From an uncultured Bacteroidales bacterium (GTDB taxonomy: Bacteria; Bacteroidota; Bacteroidia; Bacteroidales; F082), in contig OMYA01000001.1 of assembly GCA_900315175.1 (NCBI GenBank), positions 124,001 through 188,000 of the forward strand: DNA of 64,000 bases, read 5' to 3'. Both the position numbers and the translations under genes were made by a program. Positions 28,229-37,034 of this stretch are shown piece after piece. The notes below the pieces were generated by a model. The model had not been told where the DNA came from, searched no databases, and was given only the letters and a program-made list of their open reading frames with translations. Numbering within the stretch: position 1 is the first letter of the stretch; every line of letters starts with the position of its first letter.

Positions 28229-28960
28229 ATGAATGAATTTTTAACCATCGATATCGGCAACACCAAGGCAAAATATGCCGTCTTTAACGACAAAAACATC
28301 GTCGAGACCAACGTTTTTGACCCATTGGCTGACGATTTGGGGAAAGTGTTAAAGCAGCATCCTTATATTAATAAAGGTATCATCTCCTCCGTCGGCGGGA
28401 AAGTTGACGAATGCCTCGCCCAGCTTAAAAGCATCGAGATGACAGTGCTCTCGAGCAAGACCAAGCTGCCTTTCTCGTTGACTTACAGGGAGAAAACCAA
28501 GATAGGGGCCGACCGGTTGGCGCTGGTGGCAGCAGCCTATGCCGAAAAACCACATCAAAACAGCCTCGTCATAGACATCGGGACGTGCATCACTTACGAC
28601 ATCCTGACTGCCGACGACCGTCATCTCGGCGGGCCGATAAGCCCTGGCTTGCAGCTGCGTTTCAAGACGATGCATGAGCATACCGCTCTCCTCCCCCTCT
28701 GCGAACCAACCAGCGACGAACTGAAAATCGTTTGCGACGACACCGTCGAATGCCTCCAAAGTGGCGTGCAACTCGGAGTTCTATACGAAATAAAAGAATT
28801 TATCAGACTTTATTCATTGAGTTTCAACGACTTAAACGTTTTTATCACTGGAGGTGACAATATTTTCTTGCAAAATAAGTTAGATTTTTGTAGTTTTGCA
28901 AGTTCAAATTTTATGTTTAACGGCTTGCGATTGATTTTGGAATATAATGAAAATCAATAA
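28229..28960 (+). CDS. coaX: Type III pantothenate kinase
   Basis: 243 residues. First step of coenzyme A synthesis, phosphorylating pantothenate. Begins with the actin-fold phosphate-1 motif FLTIDIGNTKAKYAVF. TKIGADRLALVAAAYAEKP, SLVIDIGTCITYDILTADDRHLGGPISPGLQLRFKTMHEHTALLP and VFITGGDNIF are the other CoaX motifs. Overlaps the downstream barrel gene by 14 bases. Position at the head of an envelope operon is typical of Bacteroidetes. Confidence 0.95.
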   Translation: MNEFLTIDIGNTKAKYAVFNDKNIVETNVFDPLADDLGKVLKQHPYINKGIISSVGGKVDECLAQLKSIEMTVLSSKTKLPFSLTYREKTKIGADRLALVAAAYAEKPHQNSLVIDIGTCITYDILTADDRHLGGPISPGLQLRFKTMHEHTALLPLCEPTSDELKIVCDDTVECLQSGVQLGVLYEIKEFIRLYSLSFNDLNVFITGGDNIFLQNKLDFCSFASSNFMFNGLRLILEYNENQ

Positions 28961-30233
28961 GTTACACAAAATGCTATTGTTAGTTGTCATGGTTTTCATG
29001 ACAACTTGTGGCGTTTTTGCACAATCCGACATCTTCTCGCCATATTCGAGATTCGGTTTGGGCACGATTGACCAGACCAAGAGCAACACCATAATGCAAG
29101 GCATGGGTGGCATTTGTAACGCAATGGATGGCAAGCACTTGCTGAACAGCTCCAACCCGGCATCATATGCCGAAATTGACTCTTTGACATTCCTCTTCGA
29201 TGCCGGTTTCTTCATGAAATACGTGACATACCGAACCACCGACGTCTCAGAAAAAGGTTCCAATGCATCCTTCGACTATTTTGACATCGGTTTTGGCGTG
29301 ACAAAATGGTTGAAGATGGGTCTCGGTGTGGCGCCGTTTACCAGCCGTGCCTACTCTTCAAGGGCCGATTACGACTGGGATTATCCGTATAGCATTGATT
29401 ATGAAGGCGATGGAGGCCTCAACAAGATTTATTGGGCCAACGGCTTCAAGGTCAGCAAAAGCCTCTCACTCGGTCTCAAGATGAATTATATCTTTGGAAA
29501 TATCATCGACAAAACGACTTTGTATTTTCCAAATCAAGTTTATTTCTTTAATGAAAGACGCACCAACAACTTGAGATTCAGCAGTTTAACCTTTGACTTA
29601 GGATTGATTTTCAAGCATGAGTTTGGAGGTGACTATAAACTCACCTTTGGTGCGGTTTATTCGTTGCCAACCGACATGAAGGCGCATCGCGACACGTATA
29701 TCCGCACGATGTTCAAAGGCTACGGCACTTCTACAGAGAATCCTATCGACACTATTTTATACGAAACAAACGAAAGCACTCCTGTGAAATATCCGCAGGG
29801 CTTTGGCACAGGTATCACCTTGCAGAAAGGTGAACGCTGGCTTGTTGGTATCGACTTCAACTGGAGCAACTGGTCGGCATTCCGCATCAACCACGTGAGC
29901 GATTCGCTCCAGAACTCATGGAACATCGCTATTGGAGGCAGCTATACACCTTATAGCACCAGCGTTTCCAGCTATTTCACCAAGCTGACATACCGCGCCG
30001 GATTCCATTACGACCAGACATATTTCAACATTTACGGAACTTCAATCAATAAATATGGTGTCACATTAGGCGTCGGATTGCCGGTTCCAAGAGCCATGAC
30101 AATAATCAATGTAGCTCTTGAATTCGGTAAGATGGGCACCACAAAAAACAATCTCGTCGAAGAGTCGTATTTCAACATTTCGTTGGGATTGTCATTGCAT
30201 GACCGATGGTTTGTAAAACGAAGATATAAGTAA
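28947..30233 (+). CDS. Outer-membrane beta-barrel protein (FadL/OmpP1-like)
   Basis: 428 residues with a signal peptide (KMLLLVVMVFMTTCGVFAQ). The start of the mature chain, SDIFSPYSRFGLGTIDQ, and the NxSNPASYAxIDSLTFxFDAG block are typical of the FadL-like barrels that follow coaX in Bacteroidetes. Alternating aromatic beta strands run to the C-terminal SLGLSLHDRWFVKRRYK. Likely an outer-membrane channel for hydrophobic substrates; the ligand is unknown. Translationally coupled to coaX. Confidence 0.8.
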   Translation: MKINKLHKMLLLVVMVFMTTCGVFAQSDIFSPYSRFGLGTIDQTKSNTIMQGMGGICNAMDGKHLLNSSNPASYAEIDSLTFLFDAGFFMKYVTYRTTDVSEKGSNASFDYFDIGFGVTKWLKMGLGVAPFTSRAYSSRADYDWDYPYSIDYEGDGGLNKIYWANGFKVSKSLSLGLKMNYIFGNIIDKTTLYFPNQVYFFNERRTNNLRFSSLTFDLGLIFKHEFGGDYKLTFGAVYSLPTDMKAHRDTYIRTMFKGYGTSTENPIDTILYETNESTPVKYPQGFGTGITLQKGERWLVGIDFNWSNWSAFRINHVSDSLQNSWNIAIGGSYTPYSTSVSSYFTKLTYRAGFHYDQTYFNIYGTSINKYGVTLGVGLPVPRAMTIINVALEFGKMGTTKNNLVEESYFNISLGLSLHDRWFVKRRYK

Positions 30234-30251
30234 TTTAAATAATTAAAAAAG

Positions 30252-31586
30252 ATGAAATTTAGAAAGATTTTATTCCTCGGAGCAGTTTTATGCATGTCAT
30301 CAATTGCTTTTGCACAAAACTCGGAATGCGATGCCGACATCTCTGTCTATAGAGAGGCATTCAAACAATGGGACGGAAAGGCTTCAAGCGCCAATCCAGT
30401 AATGATTTCAGCATGGAGAAGAGTTTTCCTCAACTGTCCAAGCTACAAAGAGAGAACACTCACTGACGGAACGAAAATCGTGAACAACGCTCTCATCAGA
30501 GGCACCAAAGACGAAGCTCTTAAAGAGAAATACATCGACACTCTCGTGATGGTTTACGAGACACGTATCCAGTATTTCCCGAAGACAAAAGCCGGCGACC
30601 AGGTAGGCAATATCAAAGGACGTATGGGTGTCGACCTCATGGCATTCCCTTCACGTATGGAACAGGCCTACAACGCATTACAAGAAGCCATCTCAATTGA
30701 GGGCAACAACAGCAACTACGCTTTCATCGACGCTTATTTCACAACCATTATCAATATGGTTAAAGCTGGAAAACTTGATGAGTCAGCTATTCTCGACGAA
30801 TACAGCCATCTCATGGACATCGCCGAATTCAACATCAAGAAATATACAGAGGAAGGCAACGAAAAAGCATTGAACAACTACACACAGACAAAAGCCAACC
30901 TCGAAGGCATGGTGCAGCCATACGCAAACTGCGAAGACCTCGTCCGCATCTATCAGAAGAAGTTTGACGCAGAACCAGACAATGTGGAGCTTCTCAACAA
31001 AATCGCTACAGTGCTCGCAGCAAGAAACTGCGACAAGAGCGACCTCTATCTCGCTGTGGCTATCAAGTTGCACAGACTCAACCCATCACCAGAGTCAGCC
31101 TACTTCATCGGCAAGAGATATCTGGTCGACCAGGAATACAGCAAGGCTATCAGCTACCTCCTCGAAGCTACAAAATCATCAGACACCAAATCGGCTGAGC
31201 AGGCTTACAAATATCTCGCCCAGATTATGCTTAAGGAAGGCAAAGGCGAGCAGGGCCGCGCTTATGCAAGAAAAGCCATTGAGCTCGACAAAACCGACGG
31301 CGAGCCTTACATGATTATCGGCTACCTCTACGCCTCAGCAGGCAAGGATTGCAGCGAAAACCCATTGCATGCAAAAGCAGTGTTGTGGGCAGCAGTCGAC
31401 AAGTTCCAGAAAGCCAAGGAAGTTGACCCTTCACTGGCATCAAAGGCTAACGAGATGATCAGAGACTACTCGAAGATGTTCCCTACAAGCGAAGACGCAT
31501 TCTTCTACAATGTGTTTGAAGGCGACACCTACGAAGTGGGCTGCTGGATCAACGAAACCACAAAGGCTAGATTCTCGAATAATTGA
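30252..31586 (+). CDS. Periplasmic TPR-repeat protein
   Basis: 444 residues, signal peptide ending SSIAFAQ. Residues about 250-410 contain tetratricopeptide-like repeats (AYFIGKRYLVDQEYSKAISYLLEATKS, AEQAYKYLAQIMLKEGKGEQGRAYARKAIELD). The C-terminus VFEGDTYEVGCWINETTKARFSNN is conserved in this operon context. Probably a scaffold for envelope assembly; partner unknown. Its TGA overlaps the TTG start of lptC. Confidence 0.8.
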   Translation: MKFRKILFLGAVLCMSSIAFAQNSECDADISVYREAFKQWDGKASSANPVMISAWRRVFLNCPSYKERTLTDGTKIVNNALIRGTKDEALKEKYIDTLVMVYETRIQYFPKTKAGDQVGNIKGRMGVDLMAFPSRMEQAYNALQEAISIEGNNSNYAFIDAYFTTIINMVKAGKLDESAILDEYSHLMDIAEFNIKKYTEEGNEKALNNYTQTKANLEGMVQPYANCEDLVRIYQKKFDAEPDNVELLNKIATVLAARNCDKSDLYLAVAIKLHRLNPSPESAYFIGKRYLVDQEYSKAISYLLEATKSSDTKSAEQAYKYLAQIMLKEGKGEQGRAYARKAIELDKTDGEPYMIIGYLYASAGKDCSENPLHAKAVLWAAVDKFQKAKEVDPSLASKANEMIRDYSKMFPTSEDAFFYNVFEGDTYEVGCWINETTKARFSNN

Positions 31587-32149
31587 AAAGATTAGCTTAT
31601 ATATTATTGGAAATCAACATCATAGCACATCTTGTTATGATGTTGTTTTCTTGTGAAAACTCGATGGAAAAGGTCAAGCAGTTCATCGACAACGACACTA
31701 TTGTCGGGCTTATGGCTTATGATGTCGTCATCGAGAGAAGCGATTCGGGAATGATGGTGGCGAAGCTCGTCGCTCCCGTCATGCGCACCATCGACGACCC
31801 CGACAGCGCAATGCTTGAGTTCCCTAAAGGTTTCGTCGCTTACATGTATGAAGGCGATACTGCGCCATCATCGATGATTCGCGGCGATTATGGCGTGAAT
31901 CATCAGAAAAAGGAACTTATCATCGCCAAACACAACGTGGTGGTGAAAAACGTGAGGACGGAAGAGGTCCTGGAGACAGAGACACTGTTTTGGGACCAGA
32001 AGAAAAGGAAGATTTATACCGGTGGCTTGGTGAAGATTTCCGGGCCCGACAAGTTGATTTTCGGCGACAGTCTGACTGCCAACGAGAACTTCAGCCGGCG
32101 CGAGATCTTCGGCATCAGAGCGACCCTTGAGATTAACGAAGATGAGTAA
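31583..32149 (+). CDS. lptC: LPS export ABC transporter periplasmic protein LptC, lipoprotein type
   Basis: 188 residues. The best start is TTG at 31583, overlapping the preceding TGA, because it provides the charged signal MKRLAYILLEINIIAHLVMMLFSC with lipobox LFSC. An ATG further in (Met19) would lose most of the signal. The mature part has the LptC beta-jellyroll pattern: GLMAYDVVIERSDSGMMVAKLVAPVM, FPKGFVAYMYE, RGDYGVNHQKKELIIAKHNVVVKNV, ETLFWDQKKRKIYTGGLVKI. Carries LPS from the inner-membrane LptBFG towards LptA. LptE is encoded at 58545-59051. Confidence 0.85.
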   Translation: MKRLAYILLEINIIAHLVMMLFSCENSMEKVKQFIDNDTIVGLMAYDVVIERSDSGMMVAKLVAPVMRTIDDPDSAMLEFPKGFVAYMYEGDTAPSSMIRGDYGVNHQKKELIIAKHNVVVKNVRTEEVLETETLFWDQKKRKIYTGGLVKISGPDKLIFGDSLTANENFSRREIFGIRATLEINEDE

Positions 32150-33407
32150 TTGGATTGTTGTCATAATATCACTTATTGCATCGGCGCTCTTTTCGGGTGT
32201 CGAGATCTCTTTTCTCAGCTCCAACAGGCTGAAACTCGAGCTCGACCTCAAGAAAAACAGGTTCTCTGCCAAGCTCATCAACCATTTTGTGAAGCACCAG
32301 TCACAGTTTATGGGCTGCATACTTCTTGGCAACAACATCGCCAACGTGGTTTATGGCATTGCCATGGCAAGGCTTCTTGAACCGTTGATTATCAGAGTTT
32401 TACCCGTCGCCATCACCAATGAGTTCACCATTTTGATTTGCCAGACGGTGATTTCGACCTTATTGGTGCTTTTCGCGGCGGAATTCATTCCAAAGACGCT
32501 ATGCCGCATCAATCCTAATGGTCTGATGAGAGCCATGGCCATCCCGATGATGACGCTTTACATCATCCTTTACCCATTGATTTTCATATATATAGGACTA
32601 TCTGAGCTCATCATAAAGTATGTTTTCAGGATGAAAATCGCGCCTGAGGATTACAAGTTGAGCACCGTCGATTTGAACGATTATCTTAAAGAATACGCTG
32701 ACCCCAACGAGGAAAACGACGACATTCAGCAAGGCATCGAATTGGTTCAAAATGCTATTGATTTTCAGACAGTTAAGCTTCGCGAATGCATGCAGCCGAG
32801 AAACGAGATTCAGGCAGTGGAGATTAACGAGAGCATGGACGAGGTGAAGAGGGTCTTTGAAGAGACCAAACACTCAAAAATCATTGTGTATGAAGACAAT
32901 ATCGACAATATTGTAGGATATATCCACATCAACGACCTGTTGCATGTTGGCGGAAGCATCAAGAAAAAAGTGCGTCAGATAGAGTTCTATCCCGAGACTT
33001 ACGGAGCTCAGGACTTGCTGCAACGGCTGTCGAAGAAGCGCCAGAGCATTGCTGTTGTCGTTGACGAATTCGGCGGCACGGCGGGTATCATCACAACGGA
33101 GGACCTTGTGGAAGAGATTTTCGGAGAGATTGAAGACGAGTACGACGAGGAAGACGACATTGAAAAGACCATCGGCGAGAACGACAGGATTTTCTCGGCA
33201 CGACTAGAAATCGACTATCTCAATAAGACTTACAAATACAACTTCCCAGAGTCGGACGACTACGAGACTTTGGCGGGTTATATCATTCATTATCACGAAA
33301 GTATTCCGCAAACAGGCGAAGAAATTGCCATCGGAGACTATCTTTTCAAGATTATCAAAGCATCCGAAACCAAGTTGGAAGAAGTGGAAATCAAAAGCAA
33401 TCAATGA
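32142..33407 (+). CDS. CNNM/CorC-HlyC family membrane protein (GldE-like)
   Basis: Start chosen at the ATG 32142 (MSNWIVVII), overlapping the lptC stop by 8 bp, rather than TTG at 32127. 421 residues. An N-terminal CNNM (DUF21) membrane domain (about 1-180; ALFSGVEISFLSSNRLKLEL, LLGNNIANVVYG) is followed by a CBS pair (about 205-320; ECMQPRNEIQAVE, VVVDEFGGTAGIITTEDLVEEIFGEIEDE) and a CorC-type C-terminal domain (about 335-415). Homologues act in Mg/Co efflux; in gliding Bacteroidetes one is GldE. The metal is not determinable here. Confidence 0.88.
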   Translation: MSNWIVVIISLIASALFSGVEISFLSSNRLKLELDLKKNRFSAKLINHFVKHQSQFMGCILLGNNIANVVYGIAMARLLEPLIIRVLPVAITNEFTILICQTVISTLLVLFAAEFIPKTLCRINPNGLMRAMAIPMMTLYIILYPLIFIYIGLSELIIKYVFRMKIAPEDYKLSTVDLNDYLKEYADPNEENDDIQQGIELVQNAIDFQTVKLRECMQPRNEIQAVEINESMDEVKRVFEETKHSKIIVYEDNIDNIVGYIHINDLLHVGGSIKKKVRQIEFYPETYGAQDLLQRLSKKRQSIAVVVDEFGGTAGIITTEDLVEEIFGEIEDEYDEEDDIEKTIGENDRIFSARLEIDYLNKTYKYNFPESDDYETLAGYIIHYHESIPQTGEEIAIGDYLFKIIKASETKLEEVEIKSNQ

Positions 33408-33453
33408 GTTAGCATAATTTTAACAAAAATGTTCATTGTATTGACTTTTTTCG

Positions 33454-33461
33454 TAAATTTG
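33454..33461 (+). promoter_or_regulatory. -7 box of the PpiD-like gene
   Basis: TAAATTTG followed by C, 45 bases before the ATG at 33507. This gives the last gene of the envelope cluster its own promoter. Confidence 0.6.
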
Positions 33462-33506
33462 CAGGCTTAAAATTAATATAGAAAAATAAATAAATAAAAT
33501 AAAACT

Positions 33507-35285
33507 ATGGCAGCAATTGGAAAAATCAGACAGCACTATGGTATCTTAGTGATTATCATTGGTTTAGCTCTTTTGGCATTTGTTTTAGGCGACTTGATGA
33601 AGACACCAAGCAGAAACAGGAGCAATGAGGTGGCAGTTGTTAACGGTGAAAAGATCAGCTACAAGGACTTTGAGAACAGAGCACAGCAGGTCATCACTTA
33701 TCAGAAGAACATGCGCGGCGGTCTCACACGTGACGACGAATTCAGCATCCGCAGACAGGTTCTTGATGATATGATTAGAAAAATCATCATGGAGGAAGAG
33801 TATAAAAACCTCGGCCTCACAGTTGCAAAAGACGAGGTGACAGACCTTTTCCTTGGTGAGAATCCTAACCAGTATGTGATTCAGAACTTCAGCGATGCCG
33901 AAGGCAACTTCCACAAAGAAGAGGTGGCCCAGACCATTGCAAGTTTCAACGACATGACACCTGAGGCTCAGGACATGTGGCTCAACTTTGAGAACTTTAT
34001 CATTGAGAGCAGAATCAGCGATAAATATCAGAGCCTTCTGAAGCACGGCTTCTATCTTCCAAAGAAGTTGGCTGACCGTTACAACGACAACAAGAACCTC
34101 AAGAGATCGGCAGATGTCTACGCAGTGCGTTACACCTCTATCCCTGATTCGACAGTGGTCGTTACAGAAAGCGACAAGAAAGAGTATTACGACACTTATT
34201 ACAAGAAATATCCAACCGATGCAACACGCGGCATCGACTATGTGATTTTCGAGGTGAAGCCGTCAGCAGCCGACAAACAGGCAGCAAAGAAGTTCATCGA
34301 TGACCTCACAGCAGAGTTCAAGACAACCGAGAACGTCGCAGGTTTTGTCAACTACAATTCAGACACAGACGCTCCGTTTGACGACACATGGGTAAAAGCT
34401 TCTGACCTCCCTGTCGAACTTGAAGAAGCAGTTGCAAAGAACGAAGTCGGTTTCGTTTATGGACCATACGAATACGAAGGCGCATACAATGCAGCAAGAA
34501 TCCTCGGCAAAGAGACACGCAACGACACATTGTGGGCACAGGTGGCAGTTGTGAAACGTGAAATCACAGCCAGCACAGAAACCGACAGAGCAGTCTTCGC
34601 TGAGGTGAACAAATTCGTCACCGAGAACAAGACAGAGGAACAATTCAACAACGCTATCGAGACATTAGGTCTCAACAAGCGCACCAACCAGTCAATCAGA
34701 AAGACCACCAATACCATCCCAGGTATTGGCAGTGCACGTGACCTCGTCCGCTGGACATTCAGCGACGACGTGAGAGTTGGCGACATGTCGAAGGTTTTCG
34801 CATACGAGAACATGTACGTGGTTGCAGTCTTGACAAAGAGTGTTCCTGAGGGTTATGCTCCATACGATGAGCTTGTGAGCAGCCATGCAACACAGATCAT
34901 GAAGGAAAAGAAAGGCAAGATGATTGCTGAGAAAGCCAAGGCATTCGGAACAGACTACCAGAAGATGATTGACGATCTCGGCGGCGAGTTCATCACCGTT
35001 GACAACATCTCATACGATGGCCGTGGTTTCGGCAGCTTAGGCGTTGAGGAGAAGATTGGTGGTACAGCACTCGGCATCAAGGAAGCTGTTTATTCAGCAC
35101 CTATCGAGGGTGGCAATGCATTTGCAGTCGTGAAGGCCACGAAGACCACTCCAGCCGGTGAGACAGACTATGCATCAATCCAGCGTGAGAAGAAGTCACA
35201 GTTCACCAACAGCATCGTCAACGGTGCTTACAACGCATTGTTTGAGAATGCCAAGGTGGAGAACAACGGAATTTTGTTCTTCTAA
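33507..35285 (+). CDS. PpiD/SurA-like periplasmic chaperone, apparently lacking the parvulin domain
   Basis: 592 residues. Membrane anchor about 12-30 (GILVIIIGLALLAFVLGDLM), then the SurA_N/PpiD chaperone helices (VAVVNGEKISYKDFENRAQQVI, LDDMIRKIIMEEEYKNLGL). Bacteroidetes PpiD relatives are usually about 700 residues and carry a PPIC (parvulin) domain after about residue 340, marked by an RAxHIL start and a GGDLGWF-type loop. Here the chain passes from AARILGKETRNDT directly to LWAQVAVVKREITAST, and neither mark is present. The missing length is about one PPIC domain. It may therefore be a chaperone without prolyl isomerase activity. Followed by tandem repeats. Confidence 0.8.
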   Translation: MAAIGKIRQHYGILVIIIGLALLAFVLGDLMKTPSRNRSNEVAVVNGEKISYKDFENRAQQVITYQKNMRGGLTRDDEFSIRRQVLDDMIRKIIMEEEYKNLGLTVAKDEVTDLFLGENPNQYVIQNFSDAEGNFHKEEVAQTIASFNDMTPEAQDMWLNFENFIIESRISDKYQSLLKHGFYLPKKLADRYNDNKNLKRSADVYAVRYTSIPDSTVVVTESDKKEYYDTYYKKYPTDATRGIDYVIFEVKPSAADKQAAKKFIDDLTAEFKTTENVAGFVNYNSDTDAPFDDTWVKASDLPVELEEAVAKNEVGFVYGPYEYEGAYNAARILGKETRNDTLWAQVAVVKREITASTETDRAVFAEVNKFVTENKTEEQFNNAIETLGLNKRTNQSIRKTTNTIPGIGSARDLVRWTFSDDVRVGDMSKVFAYENMYVVAVLTKSVPEGYAPYDELVSSHATQIMKEKKGKMIAEKAKAFGTDYQKMIDDLGGEFITVDNISYDGRGFGSLGVEEKIGGTALGIKEAVYSAPIEGGNAFAVVKATKTTPAGETDYASIQREKKSQFTNSIVNGAYNALFENAKVENNGILFF

Positions 35286-35295
35286 GACTGGATTG

Positions 35296-35403
35296 ACAGG
35301 ATTGTTCTATCAGACAGGATTGTTCTATCAGACAGGATTGTTCTATCAGACAGGATTATTCTATCAGACAGGATTAACAGGATTAACAAGATTAACAGGA
35401 TAG
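35296..35403. repeat. 18-bp tandem repeat array with 9-12-bp tail repeats
   Basis: ACAGGATTGTTCTATCAG occurs four times head to tail (35296-35367; the last copy has one change), followed by ACAGGATTA-type units to 35403. It follows the PpiD-like stop codon directly. The remaining 35431-35573 is AT-rich with no gene that I can see. Confidence 0.9.
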
Positions 35404-35430
35404 TAGAGACGTCACAGGGTGGCGTCTCTA
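35404..35430. repeat. Dispersed palindromic repeat family B copy
   Basis: TAGAGACGTCACAGGG then TGGCGTCTCTA, an inverted repeat with 8-bp perfect outer arms (TAGAGACG / CGTCTCTA). Other copies are at 53626-53652 and 63522-63550. Followed by T-rich DNA, so it may also terminate transcription. Confidence 0.8.
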
Positions 35431-35573
35431 ATTTTTTTATTATTTATAAATTATAACTTTTTAAAATGCTCTTTAGATATTATCAATCTCAGCATTTTAT
35501 TTAGTCTTCGCCTTCCTGTTTTATTTCTATCAAAAATTCTTATTTGTGTTTGCCTGCTGTTAGGCTTAATCAT

Positions 35574-35612
35574 AAAAAAAATGCGAAGCAATCAAAAAAC
35601 TGCTTCGCATTT
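35574..35612 (-). terminator. Terminator of the DegT aminotransferase gene
   Basis: Minus strand: stem ATGCGAAGCA / TGCTTCGCAT (10 bp) with a 10-nt loop, followed by eight T. Confidence 0.85.
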
Positions 35613-35634
35613 AGTTCGTTTTCGAATAATAAAT

Positions 35635-36756
35635 CTAGCACATCTCCAACACCGCGTCAGTGACATACTTCAGCTGCTCGTCGGTGAATTCGGTGTGGAT
35701 TGGGAGTGCCATCACGTGGTCGCAGAGGTACTCGCAGACCGGGAAGTCGCCTTTCTTGTAGCGCGGGTCGGCGTAAGCTTTCTGCATGTGAAGCGCCACA
35801 GGATAATAGATGGCGCAGGCGATGCCTTTCGACTGCAGATGCTCCATCACCTTGGCGCGGTCGAGGTCCTTCAACACCACCACATACTGATGATAGACGT
35901 GGTCGGTGAACGGTGCCGTCTTAGGTGTGATAATCTTGTCGGTCTGGGCAAAAGCCTTCTCGTAATATGCCGCCGCATACTGGCGTGCCTTGATATATTC
36001 GTCGAGATGCTTCAACTTGATGTCGAGAACTGCCGCCTGGATAGCGTCGAGACGTGAGTTAACGCCCACATAGTCGTGATAATAGCGCACTTTCATACCA
36101 TGGTTGACGACCACACGCATCATATCGGCGAGAGCGTCGTCGTTGGTGAAGATAGCACCGCCATCACCGTAGCATCCGAGGTTCTTCGACGGGAAGAATG
36201 AGGTGCAACCGATGTTGCCGATTGTTCCCGACTTCTTCACGGTGCCGTCTTTGAATGTGTAATGAGCGCCGATAGCCTGTGCATTGTCCTCAACGACATA
36301 GAGGTTATGGCGTTTTGCGATGTCCATAATGGCGTCCATATTGGCGCATTGGCCGAACAGATGCACCGGCACGATAGCCTTTGTGCGAGGAGTAATGGCA
36401 CGCTCAACTGCTTCAGGATCAATGCAGTAGGTTTCCATATCGACATCGACCACCACTGGAGTGAGACGCAGTAAGGCGACCACCTCAGCTGTCGCGATGA
36501 AAGTGAACGAAGTGGTGATGACCTCGTCGCCAGGCTTCAGGCCGAGACCCATCATTGCAACTTGCAAAGCGTCGGTGCCGTTGGCGCAAGGAATCACGTG
36601 TTTCACATTGAGGTATTCCTGTAAATCTTCTTGAAATTTCTGGACAAAAGGACCGCCGATAAAGCCGCCCGTCGATAAAATCTGCTGGATGGCTGCATCC
36701 ACCTCAGGCTTGATTTTGTTGTATTGACCTACGAGGTCAACCATTGGAATTTTCAT
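35635..36756 (-). CDS. DegT/DnrJ/EryC1/StrS-family sugar aminotransferase
   Basis: 373 residues. PLP-dependent transaminase of nucleotide sugars. The PLP lysine is Lys191 in SFFPSKNLGCYGDGGA. Other marks are FIGGPFVQKFQEDLQEYLN, CANGTDALQVAMMGLGLKPGDEVIT, VPVHLFGQCANMD and VEDNAQAIGA. Closest in feel to the WbpE/WlbC type that makes amino-uronic acid sugars for surface glycans, but substrate choice cannot be read from sequence. Stands alone with its own promoter and terminator. Confidence 0.88.
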   Translation of the reverse strand: MKIPMVDLVGQYNKIKPEVDAAIQQILSTGGFIGGPFVQKFQEDLQEYLNVKHVIPCANGTDALQVAMMGLGLKPGDEVITTSFTFIATAEVVALLRLTPVVVDVDMETYCIDPEAVERAITPRTKAIVPVHLFGQCANMDAIMDIAKRHNLYVVEDNAQAIGAHYTFKDGTVKKSGTIGNIGCTSFFPSKNLGCYGDGGAIFTNDDALADMMRVVVNHGMKVRYYHDYVGVNSRLDAIQAAVLDIKLKHLDEYIKARQYAAAYYEKAFAQTDKIITPKTAPFTDHVYHQYVVVLKDLDRAKVMEHLQSKGIACAIYYPVALHMQKAYADPRYKKGDFPVCEYLCDHVMALPIHTEFTDEQLKYVTDAVLEMC

Positions 36757-36776
36757 GGTTTTAAATTTTTAAAGCG

Positions 36777-36784
36777 CAAAAATA
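36777..36784 (-). promoter_or_regulatory. -7 box of the DegT aminotransferase gene
   Basis: The minus strand reads TATTTTTG followed by C, 20 bases upstream of the ATG at 36756. Confidence 0.6.
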
Positions 36785-36851
36785 AAAAAAATCTTAAAAA
36801 TTGTTCTGATTTTTTTTCATTTTTTTCACCATTAAGACCATTAACAACATT

Positions 36852-36913
36852 AAGCGGCTGCCTTAAGGGCATTAACGCCATTAAGGCCACTAAAGGCTTT
36901 AAGGCAGCCGCTT
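36852..36913. repeat. 15-bp perfect inverted repeat with internal CATTAA repeats
   Basis: AAGCGGCTGCCTTAA (36852-36866) and TTAAGGCAGCCGCTT (36899-36913) are exact inverse complements around a 32-nt loop. The loop and left flank contain repeated ACCATTAAG/GCATTAACG-like units. It lies between the divergent promoters of the DegT gene and rpmB. Confidence 0.85.
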
Positions 36914-36968
36914 TGAGGTATTTAAGGCGACCCCAAAAAATAAATTTCAAAAAAAATGTTTTTCGTAT

Positions 36969-36988
36969 CAAAAAAAGTTGTATTTTTG
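36969..36988 (+). promoter_or_regulatory. rpmB promoter
   Basis: -7 box TATTTTTG (36981-36988) after AAAAAAGTTG. Identical over 20 bases to the promoter of the candidate small RNA near 12488. Confidence 0.65.
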
Positions 36989-37034
36989 CACTCCGTTTTG
37001 TAAAAGGAAATAAGAACAATAAAATATTAGAAAA

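Noticed and set aside
35158..35403. 81-residue ORF with repeated GLFYQT units
   Set aside because: It is translation of the 18-bp tandem repeat joined to an out-of-frame piece of the PpiD-like gene.
35296..35403. Possible CRISPR array
   Set aside because: Repeats are head to tail without spacers, and no cas gene is nearby.
35419..36057. 212-residue plus-strand ORF with a hydrophobic start
   Set aside because: Most of it is antisense to the DegT aminotransferase; the start is AT-rich intergenic DNA and the ORF runs through the aminotransferase terminator hairpin.
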